Assembly: GCF_014467285.1 (NCBI RefSeq)
Contig: NZ_NKHR01000002.1
Coordinates: forward strand, 62,001-126,000
Direction of reading: 5' to 3'
Origin: Xenorhabdus sp014467285
Lineage (GTDB): Bacteria > Pseudomonadota > Gammaproteobacteria > Enterobacterales > Enterobacteriaceae
DNA: 64,000 nt
Shown piece after piece: positions 1 to 7,787 of the stretch. The translations under genes were made by a program, and so were the position numbers. Within the stretch, counting starts at the first letter, position 1. Each line of letters opens with the position of its first letter. The notes beneath the pieces were generated by a model, which worked only from the letters and a program-made list of their open reading frames with translations, ran no database searches and was not told the origin of the DNA.

Positions 1-842
1 ATAAGAAATCGTTGCTCACGCAGGTACACAAGCTACTCAATGTCATGGTTTATACCATTCTTGTTCTGATGGGCATCAACCTCGCCATGTTGGAGAATCT
101 GGGCAGCAATTTGCTTTCTATCTTGCTGTATGCAACAACATTTTTCCTATGCACTTTTATTATTAATATGCTAGCGCTTTTCCTATTGGATAAACGCGAT
201 CCGTGGATTATTAATACACATAAACAGGAACAGCCACCGTCCCGATTACATATGGTGTTAGATTCCGTCAAGTTATGTGGCGCATTAATATTAGGGTTTC
301 TTATTGGCTTAACAGGCTGGTCATGGTTCCATTTTTCCAACCGTGCCAGTACAGTTGCATTGATTTTTCTACTATTCTTGGTTGGTATTCAACTGCGCAA
401 TAACGGCATGAGCTTAAGGCAAACGCTGTTGAATCGTCGTGGTACGATTATCGCTATAGTCGTTGCCATCAGTTCTCTGCTAGGCGGTGTGCTGGCTGCA
501 TTTTTGCTAGGATTACCTACCAAGACAGGTCTTGCCATTGCATCGGGATATGGTTGGTACTCCCTTTCGGGAATTTTAATTTCCGATGCTTATGGGCCGG
601 TATTTGGCAGTACAGCATTTTTCAATGACTTAGCTCGTGAACTGGCTTCCATTATACTCATCCCCATGCTAATAAACCGCTATCGTTCAACCGCATTAGG
701 TTTAACAGGCGCGGCTTCAGTCGATTTTACCTTACCTATCTTACAACGCTGTGGTGGTGTAAGTATCGTACCAGCAGCCATTGTTCATGGCTTTATATTG
801 AGTTTAATGACTCCGTTGTTCATTGCATTTTTTACTCAATAA
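1..842 (+). CDS. lysO: L-lysine exporter LysO, 5'-truncated by window edge
   Basis: Inner-membrane exporter of lysine and its toxic analogue thialysine (LysO/YbjE, DUF340 family). The frame is open to the left edge (codons run from base 3), so about 20-25 N-terminal residues of the roughly 300-residue family protein lie outside the window. The TTG at 12 is an internal codon, not the true start. The visible part is a run of hydrophobic segments with family hallmarks LFLVGIQLRNNGM, GYGWYSLSGIL and FFNDLARE, and a C-terminal membrane hairpin. It is followed by about 225 bases of regulatory DNA and the arginine transporter genes, as in E. coli, where lysO also lies near the art genes. Identification is by family resemblance of the whole visible sequence. 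Confidence 0.93.
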   Translation, partial: KKSLLTQVHKLLNVMVYTILVLMGINLAMLENLGSNLLSILLYATTFFLCTFIINMLALFLLDKRDPWIINTHKQEQPPSRLHMVLDSVKLCGALILGFLIGLTGWSWFHFSNRASTVALIFLLFLVGIQLRNNGMSLRQTLLNRRGTIIAIVVAISSLLGGVLAAFLLGLPTKTGLAIASGYGWYSLSGILISDAYGPVFGSTAFFNDLARELASIILIPMLINRYRSTALGLTGAASVDFTLPILQRCGGVSIVPAAIVHGFILSLMTPLFIAFFTQ

Positions 843-1005
843 AGAACTATCTTGATTTAGCATATAAACTGACTAAAAAAACCTTTTTAGTATGAAAATT
901 AATCCAACTCGTAAAATAAAGAGCAAAAAAGCAATCCAAAAAATGCCTATTACTTGATTAGTTAAGTCACTAATCTAATGAAAACAACAATTTTATGCAG
1001 ACATT

Positions 1006-1044
1006 ATTGCATAGTTATGCTTATAGGATTAATATCTCAACAAA
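1006..1044 (+). promoter_or_regulatory. candidate tandem ArgR (ARG) boxes upstream of artP
   Basis: An 18-bp palindrome at 1006-1023 has core TGCAT-AGTT-ATGCT, close to the ARG-box core TGAAT-N4-ATTCA. A weaker second copy (core TTAAT-ATCT-CAACA) starts exactly 21 bases later at 1027. A 21-bp repeat, meaning two 18-bp boxes 3 bp apart, is the usual arrangement for the ArgR hexamer. The pair lies 25-60 bases before artP. Repression of the transporter by arginine is inferred. Confidence 0.5.
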
Positions 1045-1068
1045 TAACTAACTATTCATATTCTTCGC

Positions 1069-1797
1069 ATGAGCATTCAATTAAAAAACATAAATTGTTT
1101 CTATGGTAAACATCAGGCTCTGTTCGATATCAATTTTGAATGTACATCAGGAGAAACTGTCGTATTGCTAGGGCCAAGCGGGGCCGGCAAAAGTTCATTG
1201 CTGCGTGTTCTGAACCTACTGGAGATGCCTCGCTCTGGGCAACTCAATGTGGCAACTCATCAGTTTGATTTTAAGCAACAACCCAATCACAAAGAAATTC
1301 TGGCATTACGACAAAAGGTTGGCATGGTCTTTCAACAATACAACCTGTGGCCACATTTAAGCGTAATGGATAATTTGATTGAAGCACCTTGTCGAGTCCT
1401 GAAATTGTCTAAACAACAAGCCCGGGAAAAGGCAGCAAAACTTCTCTCTCGTCTCCGTTTAGATGAATTCGCTAACCGTTTTCCACTGCATCTTTCTGGC
1501 GGACAACAACAACGTGTCGCCATTGCAAGGGCGTTAATGATGGAGCCACAAATTCTGTTGTTTGATGAACCCACTGCTGCACTTGATCCGGAAATCACCT
1601 CTCAGGTTATTGATATTATTAAAGAGTTGGCAGAAACCGGTATCACGCAAGTTATTGTGACTCACGAAGTGGAAGTGGCTCGTAAAACAGCAAGTCAGGT
1701 TGTATATATGGAACAAGGCCACATTATCGAAAAAGGTGACGCAACTCATTTTATGCGGCCTCAAACAAAAGCCTTTGCTCATTATTTATCACACTGA
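1069..1797 (+). CDS. artP: arginine ABC transporter ATP-binding protein ArtP
   Basis: Cytoplasmic ATPase that powers arginine import with ArtI, ArtQ and ArtM. At 242 residues it has the length of E. coli ArtP. Walker A GPSGAGKS is at residues 35-42, the Q-loop lies in GMVFQQ near 85-90, the ABC signature LSGGQQQR is at 142-149, Walker B ILLFDE is at 162-167 followed by the D-loop, and the H-loop histidine is in VTHEVE near 200. It is the first gene of the compact artPIQM unit. No strong ribosome-binding site precedes the ATG, but translation from it gives the family N-terminus. The candidate ArgR boxes upstream suggest arginine repression. Confidence 0.96.
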   Translation: MSIQLKNINCFYGKHQALFDINFECTSGETVVLLGPSGAGKSSLLRVLNLLEMPRSGQLNVATHQFDFKQQPNHKEILALRQKVGMVFQQYNLWPHLSVMDNLIEAPCRVLKLSKQQAREKAAKLLSRLRLDEFANRFPLHLSGGQQQRVAIARALMMEPQILLFDEPTAALDPEITSQVIDIIKELAETGITQVIVTHEVEVARKTASQVVYMEQGHIIEKGDATHFMRPQTKAFAHYLSH

Positions 1798-1830
1798 TAT
1801 ACCATTCTTCATGAACAACAGGATATGGCT

Positions 1831-2568
1831 ATGAAAAAATTATTGTTTGCAGTTTTGTTGAGTGCAATGACCTTATCGGCAACCGCAGCAGAAAAAACGG
1901 CACTCCGTTTTGCAACAGAAGCCACTTACCCGCCATTTGAATTTATTGATGCAAACAATAAGATTCAGGGATTCGATGTCGATTTAGCAAATGCCATATG
2001 TGCAAAGCTTCAGGCTGAGTGCACATTCACTAACCAATCTTTCGATAGTCTCATTCCCAGCCTGAAATTTCGCCGTTTTGATGCACTGATGGCAGGTATC
2101 GATATTACGCCCGATCGCCAAAAACAAGTTGATTTCACCCATACCTACTATGATAACTCAGCCATTTTCATTGCCATCAAAGGAAAATTCGCTCACATTG
2201 GCGATCTCAAAGGTAAACAAGTCGGAATACAGAACGGAACTACACACCAAAAGTATTTGATGGAACAACATAAAGAAATCAAGACCGTACCTTATGATAG
2301 CTACCAGAATGCAATCCTTGATCTGAAAAATGGTCGTATTGATGCTGTGTTTGGCGATACAGCAGTCGTTAATGAGTGGCTGAAAAAGAACCAGAAATTA
2401 GGTACTGTTGGTGATAAAGTAACAGATAAAAACTACTTTGGTACCGGTTTAGGGATTGCAGTTCGTAAAGGTAATACTGAGTTACTGAACAAACTGAACA
2501 AAGCGCTGGCTGAAGTCAAACAAGATGGCTCTTATGACACCATCTATAAAAAATGGTTTGAACAATAA
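1831..2568 (+). CDS. artI: periplasmic arginine-binding protein ArtI/ArtJ
   Basis: Periplasmic solute-binding protein that delivers arginine to ArtQM. A lysine-rich signal peptide with a hydrophobic core ends in TLSATAA, giving likely cleavage near residue 20. The mature protein carries the class 3 binding-protein hallmarks ATYPPFEF, GFDVDLA, DSLIPSLKFRRFDA and GNGT-like QNGTTHQK. Two in-frame ATGs exist, at 1825 and 1831. The second is chosen because AGGA at 1820-1823 then sits 7 bases upstream and the protein begins MKKLL like its relatives. Only one binding protein is present, whereas E. coli has artI plus a separate artJ. Position between artP and artQ favours artI; similarity to both is high. 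Confidence 0.92.
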   Translation: MKKLLFAVLLSAMTLSATAAEKTALRFATEATYPPFEFIDANNKIQGFDVDLANAICAKLQAECTFTNQSFDSLIPSLKFRRFDALMAGIDITPDRQKQVDFTHTYYDNSAIFIAIKGKFAHIGDLKGKQVGIQNGTTHQKYLMEQHKEIKTVPYDSYQNAILDLKNGRIDAVFGDTAVVNEWLKKNQKLGTVGDKVTDKNYFGTGLGIAVRKGNTELLNKLNKALAEVKQDGSYDTIYKKWFEQ

Positions 2569-2579
2569 ACTGGCTCCCA

Positions 2580-3296
2580 ATGAATGAACTACAATCTTTA
2601 ATCAATGCCGCCGGAATTACCGTCGGCCTTGCCATCTCTTCACTTATCATTGGCTTGGTGCTGGCAATGCTTTTTGCCGCGTGGGAATCCATACGCTGGA
2701 AACCTATCGCGTTGTTAGGCTCCTGCTGGGTTACATTGATCCGGGGGCTGCCTGAAATTTTAGTCGTTCTCTTCATCTATTTCGGAAGTTCACAACTTCT
2801 CATCATGTTGTCAGAAGGTTTTGAAGTTAACCTGGTTTTCTGGCAGTTCAACATACAGATGGAAATTGATAACTTTGATGTCAGCCCCTTCCTTTGTGGC
2901 GTCATCGCCCTTTCACTATTGTATTCCGCCTATGCTTCACAAACGCTGCGGGGAGCATTGAAAGCCATCCCGATAGGGCAGTGGGAAGCAGGCCAGGCAT
3001 TGGGGTTAAGTCAAACCCGCATATTTTTTCGTCTGATTATGCCGCAGATGTGGCGTCATGCCCTACCCGGACTCGGTAATCAATGGCTGGTTCTGTTGAA
3101 AGATACTGCTCTGGTTTCCCTCATCAGCGTTAATGATTTAATGTTACAAACAAAAAGCATTGCAACCCGAACACAGGAGCCATTTACATGGTATGTGATC
3201 GCCGCGGCTATCTATCTGGTAATTACATTGGTGAGCCAATTTATTCTTAAACAACTTGAAATGCGCACCACTCATTTTGAACGGAGTGCTTCATGA
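2580..3296 (+). CDS. artQ: arginine ABC transporter permease ArtQ
   Basis: Inner-membrane permease subunit that pairs with ArtM to form the arginine channel. At 238 residues it matches E. coli ArtQ. About five hydrophobic segments are visible, with the conserved polar-amino-acid permease EAA-type loop AIPIGQWEAGQALGLSQ, which contacts the ATPase. It starts 11 bases after artI and its last codons overlap the artM start in an ATGA arrangement (3293-3296), so translation is probably coupled. Confidence 0.95.
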   Translation: MNELQSLINAAGITVGLAISSLIIGLVLAMLFAAWESIRWKPIALLGSCWVTLIRGLPEILVVLFIYFGSSQLLIMLSEGFEVNLVFWQFNIQMEIDNFDVSPFLCGVIALSLLYSAYASQTLRGALKAIPIGQWEAGQALGLSQTRIFFRLIMPQMWRHALPGLGNQWLVLLKDTALVSLISVNDLMLQTKSIATRTQEPFTWYVIAAAIYLVITLVSQFILKQLEMRTTHFERSAS

Positions 3297-3964
3297 TGTT
3301 TGAGTATATCAAGGATATTTTACCGGGCCTGCAAACCAGTCTTAGTCTGACTTTCATAGCCTTACTGACTGCATTTATACTGTCTGTTGTATTGACTATG
3401 ATTCTGACAATGAAATTGCCCGTACTCTCTCAATTGGTCAAAGGCTATATCACGCTATTTACCGGAACGCCTCTTCTCGTTCAGTTTTTTCTGATTTACT
3501 ACGGGCCGGGACAATTTCCATCAATAAAAGAATATCCGTGGTTATGGCAACTCATGTCAGAACCGTGGCTATGTGCAATGGTTACACTGGCATTGAACAG
3601 TGCTGCCTACTCAACCCAATTGTTTTATGGTGCGGTTAAGGCCATTCCAGCCGGGCAGTGGCAATCTTGTCAGGCTCTTGGTATGTCCAAAGCACATTCT
3701 ATGCGCATTCTGCTACCTTATGCTTTTAAACGGGCGCTTTCTTCTTATTCCAATGAAGTCGTGCTGATTTTCAAGAGCACTTCGCTTGCCAGCACAATCA
3801 CTTTATTGGATATCATGGGGCAAAGTCAGCTTCAATTCGGTCGCAGTTATGATGTCACGGTATTCGTTGCCGCTGGTATCATTTACCTTTGTATCAATGG
3901 CCTTTTAACACTACTAATGCGTATGATCGAACAGCGGGCATTATCATTTGAACAACGCAATTAA
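3293..3964 (+). CDS. artM: arginine ABC transporter permease ArtM
   Basis: Second inner-membrane permease subunit of the arginine transporter. The 223 residues match the usual ArtM length. Hydrophobic segments alternate with the EAA loop AIPAGQWQSCQALGMSKAH. The start overlaps the artQ stop (ATGA); a second ATG follows immediately at 3296, so the exact start could be one codon later. It ends the artPIQM unit and is followed by a long intergenic inverted repeat. Confidence 0.95.
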   Translation: MMFEYIKDILPGLQTSLSLTFIALLTAFILSVVLTMILTMKLPVLSQLVKGYITLFTGTPLLVQFFLIYYGPGQFPSIKEYPWLWQLMSEPWLCAMVTLALNSAAYSTQLFYGAVKAIPAGQWQSCQALGMSKAHSMRILLPYAFKRALSSYSNEVVLIFKSTSLASTITLLDIMGQSQLQFGRSYDVTVFVAAGIIYLCINGLLTLLMRMIEQRALSFEQRN

Positions 3965-3990
3965 CTGTTTGATTAATCGGCGCATGTTTT

Positions 3991-4031
3991 GCTTACTCCT
4001 GTGATAACCTCAATTTATCACGGGAGTAAGC
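3991..4031. terminator. long inverted repeat between convergent artM and rlmC
   Basis: A 17-bp stem (3991-4007 pairing with 4015-4031, one G-T wobble) with a 7-base loop lies between the converging artM and rlmC stops. Position suggests a shared terminator. Neither strand has a clear T-tract after the stem, so it may instead protect mRNA 3' ends. Confidence 0.5.
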
Positions 4032-4064
4032 AGGTAAAATCAGCAGATTACTTTATATCAAGAG

Positions 4065-5195
4065 CTAAACATCAAAAACCAACAATGCCAATGTTTCATA
4101 ATGTTCAGTATGAGGAAACATATCAAATAACTGCACTTTTTCTATTCGATATTGTTTGAGCATGGCAATATCTTTTGCCATCGTCTGAGCATTACAGCTT
4201 GAATAGAGAACAAACTTGGGAGCCATCCGACCAAGATACTCACAAAGTTCTTTGCCAATACCTCTGCGAGGCGGGTTGACCAGTACTAAATCAGGTACTT
4301 GTGATTTATCAAGCGCAAAATGAGTAGAATCCAGCGCCTGAAATACCACATGTTCCAACCCGAGGCTTTTGGCTGAACTTTTAGCACAATCAATAGCTTC
4401 AGCACTGATTTCGATCCCCGTCAGCTTGGTTTCTTTATCTGCACAGTGCAAACCAAAACCACCTGCACCACAAAACAGATCCCACATGCTACTGATATTT
4501 AATTCCCTGACCCAACGCCCTGCTGTTGCATACAGCTCAGAGGCAATATCTGGATTCGTCTGGAAAAAACTACGCGGACGAATATACAACGGGATACCGT
4601 TAAAAGTTTCCTTCAACATCTTGAGTTCAGTGAAAATGATCTCTTTTTCGCCTTCCAAAATTGCCATATGAATCGGTTGGATATTGGCGGACACCACTGT
4701 CACTTGTGGCAACTGTTCCTGCAACCATGGTAATGCTCGCTCTAACTGAACCAGTTTTGTTTCTGAACGCAAAACAAAGCGCAGCATCATTTCACCATTG
4801 GCACGGCTCTCCGTCAGAAGAATATATTTCAATTCTCCTTTCTTACGCTCAACGTTATAGGGAACTAAGCCAGCTTTAGCGATAAATATTTTTATTGCAT
4901 CAAATACTGGCTGAAAATATTGTGGGTACAACGGACAATCACAAAGATCGACTGTTCTACCATCGCGATGCAACATACCAAGCAACGGGCGCTCAACACT
5001 ACCACTCACTACCATCTTGGCTTTATTACGAAACCCACTGGTCTGGCTGGTCACTGGCGGTAGCCAGTGTATTACTGATGTTTCCTGTAAAAGTTGTTTT
5101 AAATGTTGTTGTTTATCAGATAATTGCTGTGAATAGGACTTATCGAGCCACTGGCAGGAGTGACAATGCCCCGCGGTGTACTGCACACATTGCAT
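4065..5195 (-). CDS. rlmC: 23S rRNA (uracil-747 C5)-methyltransferase RlmC
   Basis: Cytoplasmic SAM-dependent enzyme that methylates U747 of 23S rRNA (formerly RumB). Iron-sulfur cysteines lie at residues 3, 11 and 14 plus the CDCP motif. The SAM fold contains the WDLFCGAGGFGLHCA loop. Near the C-terminus come NPPRRG and the catalytic cysteine in YSSCNAQTMAKD. ATG at 5195 is chosen, giving MQCVQYTAGHC like E. coli; a TTG six codons upstream would add an unsupported extension. It lies 24 bases after ybjN on the same strand, so it is probably co-transcribed with ybjC-ybjN. Confidence 0.95.
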   Translation of the reverse strand: MQCVQYTAGHCHSCQWLDKSYSQQLSDKQQHLKQLLQETSVIHWLPPVTSQTSGFRNKAKMVVSGSVERPLLGMLHRDGRTVDLCDCPLYPQYFQPVFDAIKIFIAKAGLVPYNVERKKGELKYILLTESRANGEMMLRFVLRSETKLVQLERALPWLQEQLPQVTVVSANIQPIHMAILEGEKEIIFTELKMLKETFNGIPLYIRPRSFFQTNPDIASELYATAGRWVRELNISSMWDLFCGAGGFGLHCADKETKLTGIEISAEAIDCAKSSAKSLGLEHVVFQALDSTHFALDKSQVPDLVLVNPPRRGIGKELCEYLGRMAPKFVLYSSCNAQTMAKDIAMLKQYRIEKVQLFDMFPHTEHYETLALLVFDV

Positions 5196-5219
5196 TGTAA
5201 AAAACCGTATCAAAAAATA

Positions 5220-5735
5220 TTAGTGCAAAGTAAATGTTGATGTATTCGTCGAAGCCAATGATTCTTCATCTTCCACTTCTACTTCCATCTCACTTTCCAT
5301 ATCATGATTGACATAGAGAAGATTATTGCTGTGAATTTCGAAAATCACATTAGCAATTTGTTCTTCACCTTGCTGCATAAAATTGGAAAACTGCGTGAAA
5401 GTCATACCTGCTGCGATAGGAAATGCCTGACAAACAATCAGCTTAGGTAAGTTTTCATCCTGAACATCAAGAAATGCCTTAACTGTCAGGGAACTGGCAT
5501 TAATCTGACTTAAATTGGCAACCAATGGAATGATCGCCGTTGGCCTAACTTCTGCCAGAGCAGAAAACAATACGACATCCCCCAACAGATCGATCTTGGC
5601 ATCAAACAGGCCATCAATATTCTGCATATGAGGCAAATGCAGGACTGAGTTTGAATCATTCTCAAAATAAGAAATTTTGAGCCGTTCAAGCCACGTGCGC
5701 AATGTTGACAAATCGGGAATAACCATAGAATCCAT
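5220..5735 (-). CDS. ybjN: YbjN family protein
   Basis: Small acidic cytoplasmic protein of the YbjN family (type III secretion chaperone-like fold). In E. coli it is a pleiotropic regulator of motility, biofilm and stress responses, with no known enzymatic activity. The conserved blocks LHLPHMQNIDGLFDAKIDL, LFSALAEVRPTAIIPL and INASSLTVKAFLDVQDENLP cover most of the length. ATG at 5735 is preferred over that at 5750 because GAGG sits about 9 bases upstream and the protein then starts like its homologues. An acidic C-terminal tail (EVEVEDEE) is present. It lies between ybjC and rlmC on the same strand. Confidence 0.92.
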   Translation of the reverse strand: MDSMVIPDLSTLRTWLERLKISYFENDSNSVLHLPHMQNIDGLFDAKIDLLGDVVLFSALAEVRPTAIIPLVANLSQINASSLTVKAFLDVQDENLPKLIVCQAFPIAAGMTFTQFSNFMQQGEEQIANVIFEIHSNNLLYVNHDMESEMEVEVEDEESLASTNTSTFTLH

Positions 5736-5819
5736 CGAAATTAACCTCATATGACCAAGAAGTTACACATGCTACTTTGGGAAACGCCCTACTGAGTAGC
5801 AGCATGACCAATAATTAAC

Positions 5820-6131
5820 CTATTTTATTTTTTCATCATCAGAAAAAGGCTGATGATTTTTATCTGCTTTCTTATGATCAATTCCCAGAAAGGAAAGATT
5901 ATAGACCGCACGCCAGATAATATGGATAGCTGCTGGTATCAAGCAACCGATACCCAATAAGATCATAGCAATGTGAGCTTCTGTCGTCATTAATAAAGGT
6001 GATAGAATTATGCTATCAGTGATCGACAAATACGCCAAGACTAATAACCCGATGCCCAATACTTCCAATAAAATAACCAAATTGGGCATATCAGCCAATG
6101 AACGCATCTCTTTTGATGGGTTTATTTTCAT
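5820..6131 (-). CDS. ybjC: YbjC family (DUF1418) membrane protein
   Basis: Small inner-membrane protein of unknown function, 103 residues. Two hydrophobic segments lie at about residues 18-38 and 52-75, followed by a charged tail (DHKKADKNHQ). It resembles E. coli YbjC in sequence and position, divergent from grxA. In E. coli ybjC is followed by nfsA and rimK before ybjN; here only 84 bases separate ybjC and ybjN, so both genes are missing. An AGG ribosome-binding site precedes the ATG. No function can be assigned. Confidence 0.85.
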   Translation of the reverse strand: MKINPSKEMRSLADMPNLVILLEVLGIGLLVLAYLSITDSIILSPLLMTTEAHIAMILLGIGCLIPAAIHIIWRAVYNLSFLGIDHKKADKNHQPFSDDEKIK

Positions 6132-6330
6132 TTTTGACCTGCTTTCCCAGCCTTAAAAATAGATCTTTTGTCACTTATCGTCAGGCTATCATACCTCAAT
6201 CCCGCCAATTGGCAGGACTAATTACAACAAAAGGCAATTCCTGCTTTTTTTTGTGGGCACTTACAGGCATAGTAACTCTAGATGACAATCTATAAAGTTC
6301 ACGATCATTACCACTTAAGGAGTTGTTTGT

Positions 6331-6594
6331 ATGTATACTGTCATTTTTGGCCGCCCGGGTTGCCCATACTGCGTTCGTGCTAAAGAACTCGCTGAAAAAT
6401 TAAAAGCAGAGCGCGACGATTTTGATTATCGCTATGTTGATATCTGGGCTGAGAACATCACCAAAGACGACTTATCAAAAACAGTAGGTAAACCTGTTGA
6501 AACTGTTCCTCAAATTTTCATTGATGAGAAGCATATCGGTGGCTGCACTGACTTTGAAGCTTATGCTAAAGAAAATCTAGAGCTATACAAATAA
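6331..6594 (+). CDS. grxA: glutaredoxin 1
   Basis: Cytoplasmic glutathione-dependent disulfide reductase that supplies electrons to ribonucleotide reductase and other targets. It is 87 residues long, with the dithiol active site CPYC at 11-14, the cis-proline block ETVPQIFID and the glutathione-binding GGCTDFEAY. AAGGAG precedes the ATG at proper distance. It is transcribed away from ybjC, as in E. coli, where the gene is induced by OxyR; no OxyR site was confirmed here. A strong hairpin follows the stop. Confidence 0.96.
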   Translation: MYTVIFGRPGCPYCVRAKELAEKLKAERDDFDYRYVDIWAENITKDDLSKTVGKPVETVPQIFIDEKHIGGCTDFEAYAKENLELYK

Positions 6595-6633
6595 CAAAAA
6601 AATAACTAGCCAGAACGCGAAGCATCAAAAAAG

Positions 6634-6673
6634 CCGCTATCCAGCCGAAAACGTTTACCTTACTGGATAGCGG
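6634..6673. terminator. hairpin downstream of grxA
   Basis: A perfect 11-bp stem, CCGCTATCCAG (6634-6644) pairing with CTGGATAGCGG (6663-6673), with an 18-base loop. An A-run at 6627-6632 precedes it. The T-tract is therefore on the minus strand, while the plus-strand exit is poor in T. It may stop grxA transcripts weakly and leftward transcripts strongly. Confidence 0.6.
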
Positions 6674-6745
6674 TCACCTTAGCTATACCCCCTTCAAAAA
6701 ATTCATCCCTCAGAAAAAATTTTTCGTTTTTTTTCTCAATGATGA

Positions 6746-6772
6746 GAACTTTCACTCCATAGTGTAGTCTTA
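6746..6772 (+). promoter_or_regulatory. sigma-E promoter of rybB
   Basis: GAACTT (6746-6751) and TCTTA (6768-6772) are separated by 16 bases and fit the sigma-E consensus (GAACTT, 16-bp spacer, TCnnA). The conserved RybB 5' end begins 7 bases after the -10 element. In E. coli rybB is a core sigma-E target. Confidence 0.85.
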
Positions 6773-6778
6773 ATTATT

Positions 6779-6857
6779 GCCACTGCTTTTCTTTGATGTC
6801 CCCATATTGAGGAGCCCGATAGTCATCCACTTTGGTTAAAGGCTATCGGGTTTTTTT
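6779..6857 (+). ncRNA. rybB: RybB small RNA
   Basis: Hfq-dependent, sigma-E-induced small RNA of about 80 bases that represses outer-membrane porin mRNAs and other targets. The 5' seed GCCACTGCTTTTCTTTGATG (6779-6798) is the same as in E. coli as recalled, and the next segment CCCCAT-TTG-GGAGCCC is nearly so. The terminator stem has changed by compensating substitutions: CCCGATAG (6815-6822) pairs with CTATCGGG (6843-6850), followed by seven T. Location beside grxA agrees with the E. coli rybB/ybjL/grxA neighbourhood. Recognition rests on the conserved 5' end, the sigma-E promoter and the terminator together. Confidence 0.93.
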
Positions 6858-7067
6858 GTTGTTTTTGTGATAATGACAAGAGAGAGATTACTTTTCGTTA
6901 CTATCACCGCTATATTATTTACTCATATGGTTTCAACAATAGTTAAATAAAGTGATGAATCAAAGTGATCATATTTATGACTTTGTATTATAAAATTACT
7001 ATTTTAACTTTAAGTTGCTAAAATAAAATCATCATGTTACGTAAATATCACGTTTGTGAGGCTTACT

Positions 7068-7676
7068 TTGCTAGAACAACTCAACCACAAATTGTTTCTT
7101 TTTATCAATGCAACACCCGATTCATCACCCATGATAATTTGGCTTGCAGTCTTTATCGCAAAATATTTAGTATTTGTTTATCCCATCACATTAGCCATTT
7201 GTTGGCTTTGGGGCAAAGAAGAAGCCATCACACATCAACGTACCGTCGTCAGTAAATCCTGTGTCGCTTTTGCCTTTGGAATGGCAGTATCCTATATCCT
7301 TGGCATACTTGTTCCACACGCCAGACCGTTTGTTGAAGGTATTGGCTATAATTTCCTCTATCATGCCCCTACGGAATCTTTTCCGAGTAACCATGGCACA
7401 GCCGTATTCACTTTCGCATTAGCATTCATCTTATGGCACCGAATCTGGTCAGGTGTAAGCCTAATAGTTATTGCCTGCGCCATTGCCTGGTCCCGTGTCT
7501 ATGTTGGTGTTCACTGGCCGATTGATATGATTGGGGCATTTTTAGTAAGCCTATTAGGCTGTGCTTTCTCTCAGGTATTTTGGGGCCTATATGGTGAGCG
7601 TTTGCAAAGTAAACTTACCCGCCTTTACCAGTTCTGTTGTGCATTCTTAATCCGAAAAGGGTTGGTAAAAAATTAG
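7068..7676 (+). CDS. ybjG: undecaprenyl-diphosphatase (YbjG/BcrC type, PAP2 family)
   Basis: Inner-membrane PAP2-superfamily enzyme that dephosphorylates undecaprenyl pyrophosphate at the periplasmic face, recycling the cell-wall lipid carrier and giving bacitracin tolerance. The phosphatase motifs are all present: HARPFVE, the SNHG core in PSNHGTAVFTFA, and SRVYVGVHWPIDM with the catalytic histidine. Several hydrophobic segments are visible. TTG at 7068 is preferred to GTG at 7056: GAGG lies 6 bases upstream and the protein then begins MLEQLN, like E. coli YbjG. That gives 202 residues. It is followed by strong inverted repeats and a long AT-rich stretch. Confidence 0.9.
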   Translation: MLEQLNHKLFLFINATPDSSPMIIWLAVFIAKYLVFVYPITLAICWLWGKEEAITHQRTVVSKSCVAFAFGMAVSYILGILVPHARPFVEGIGYNFLYHAPTESFPSNHGTAVFTFALAFILWHRIWSGVSLIVIACAIAWSRVYVGVHWPIDMIGAFLVSLLGCAFSQVFWGLYGERLQSKLTRLYQFCCAFLIRKGLVKN

Positions 7677-7704
7677 TCAAATCTCAAAGTCATATCCTAT
7701 TAGA

Positions 7705-7734
7705 TTGCAAATTGCAGCGCTGCACAATTTGCAA
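7705..7734. repeat. inverted repeat after ybjG
   Basis: TTGCAAATT-GCAGC (7705-7718) faces GCTGC-AC-AATTTGCAA (7719-7734), a near-perfect palindrome with a two-base bulge and almost no loop. It begins 28 bases after the ybjG stop. There is no T-tract after it. Confidence 0.7.
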
Positions 7735-7756
7735 AATGAAAGGTAACGATATGTCG

Positions 7757-7787
7757 CTGGAAATTCATACTAGCAACGAATTTCCAG
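7757..7787. repeat. second inverted repeat after ybjG
   Basis: CTGGAAATTC (7757-7766) pairs perfectly with GAATTTCCAG (7778-7787) around an 11-base loop. It could end ybjG transcripts or form part of an untranslated structured RNA with the hairpin just upstream. Confidence 0.65.

Noticed and set aside
3991..4031. Possible REP-type repeated element
   Set aside because: It occurs once in the window and sits exactly between convergent stops, so terminator-like function is simpler.
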